Assembly (NCBI GenBank): GCA_949493535.1
Contig: CASZWJ010000003.1
Span: 1-64,000, forward strand
Origin: an uncultured Alphaproteobacteria bacterium
Lineage (GTDB): Bacteria > Pseudomonadota > Alphaproteobacteria > RF32 > CAG-239
Direction: 5' to 3'
Length of the DNA: 64,000 nucleotides
Shown: positions 63,580 to 64,000 of the stretch, piece by piece
Numbering within the stretch: the stretch's first letter is position 1
How the letters are laid out: the number at the start of each line of letters is the position of its first letter
Notes under the pieces: generated by a model
Seen by the model: only the letters and a program-made list of their open reading frames with translations
What the model was told of the DNA's origin: nothing
The model's database searches: none
Program-made: the position numbers and the translations under genes

Positions 63580-64000
63580 TTAATATATAGGGTTTAATTT
63601 GAGCAAAGACAATCGCAATTTGTAAGGTATTTTAATTTTTTTATATTTGGGATTAGCTTCAACAAAATCTTCCCAAAGTTTTTTGGCCGGCCGTTTTTTT
63701 ATTTTAAGCTCGGGAACAATCCAAATTTGCCCGTAATCCCTTATAATTTCACAACCGCCCAAAGTGCAGGATTTAAACGTTTTTTCGGATAAACGCCGGA
63801 TTAAACGCTCAAGTTCAGCCGCCTCTGCTTTATATTTGGCACCGCCATACTGATAAATAAGCGTTCCTAAAACCCTGAACAACAACTCCTCATGCATTTC
63901 GCCAAGATTTTTAATTGAGAACGAAACGCCGGCATCATCCCAATTGCGCACATGGTTTTTAATAAACTTGGAGGTCTGTTCCTGCACATAAGCCAACGTC
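63580..64000 (-). CDS. tilS: tRNA(Ile)-lysidine synthase TilS, C-terminal part
   Basis: The frame is open to the window edge, so the start is outside. About 140 residues are visible, including the C-terminal TilS substrate-binding region: LFRVLGTLIYQYGGAKYKAEAAELERLI and FKSCTLGGCEIIRDYGQIWIV. TilS converts the wobble C of tRNA-Ile(CAU) to lysidine. The catalytic PP-loop lies beyond the edge. Its position upstream of ftsH supports the call. Confidence 0.8.
   Translation of the reverse strand, partial: TLAYVQEQTSKFIKNHVRNWDDAGVSFSIKNLGEMHEELLFRVLGTLIYQYGGAKYKAEAAELERLIRRLSEKTFKSCTLGGCEIIRDYGQIWIVPELKIKKRPAKKLWEDFVEANPKYKKIKIPYKLRLSLLKLNPIY

Overview
The window reads as a chromosomal stretch of an uncultured, host-associated alphaproteobacterium. 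Supporting points are the neighbourhood yebC-ruvC-ruvA-ruvB-ybgC-tolQRA, the xseB-ispA pair, tilS next to ftsH, a direct-repeat GAAC-N7-GAAC SOS box of the alphaproteobacterial type, and an AT-leaning base composition. A rubredoxin-flavin reductase and several flavodoxin-like proteins suggest a low-oxygen life with electrophile and oxidative stress defence. No CRISPR array, insertion sequence or rRNA operon is visible.

Layout. 1-11.2 kb: end of a cysteine-rich secreted protein, an LD-carboxypeptidase/MccF-like peptidase, an SOS-controlled umuD'-umuC pair, peroxiredoxin, a K+/H+ antiporter with a K+ channel-like neighbour, a flagellin carrying a large insert, rubredoxin-flavin reductase and a PIF1-like helicase. 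11-20.6 kb: secreted hypotheticals, an MFS exporter, tRNA-Pro, an acetyltransferase/deacylase operon behind an attenuator-like leader, an ELM1-like protein, a LysR regulator, initiator tRNA-Met. 20.6-30.6 kb: two tiny membrane proteins, tolA/R/Q, a riboswitch-like leader with two paralogous lipoproteins, a decayed NUDIX gene, ybgC, ruvB/A, an HD hydrolase, ruvC, yebC. 30.6-44 kb: prmA, pepP, membrane proteins, an ArsR-controlled metal efflux operon, an RTX-like protein, and a MerR-controlled redox operon. 44-52 kb: three tRNA-associated or repetitive loci, an LEA-like repeat protein, a GNAT with a leader peptide, a SUKH-type immunity/large-protein pair, aspS. 52-64 kb: rnd, xseB-ispA, a glycosyltransferase, a HExxH lipoprotein, a CoaD-like/HD fusion, tRNA-Phe, a hexapeptide acyltransferase, ftsH and the end of tilS.

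The most unusual signals are non-coding. (1) All five tRNA genes are followed by a terminator and then a GC-rich 120-250 bp element. The element opens with a hairpin imitating that tRNA's own T-arm and, in four of five cases, ends with a second copy of the tRNA 3' end. (2) A stem-loop RNA of about 130 nt occurs twice, immediately after the stop codons of ftsH and of a gene below tolA. Its three lower helices covary between copies while its apical loop is conserved. (3) Two leaders show mutually exclusive terminator/antiterminator pairings, suggesting riboswitch-like control. (4) The umuD gene encodes only the processed UmuD' form, with both catalytic residues replaced.

All functional calls come from reading motifs by eye. 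No database or folding program was used.
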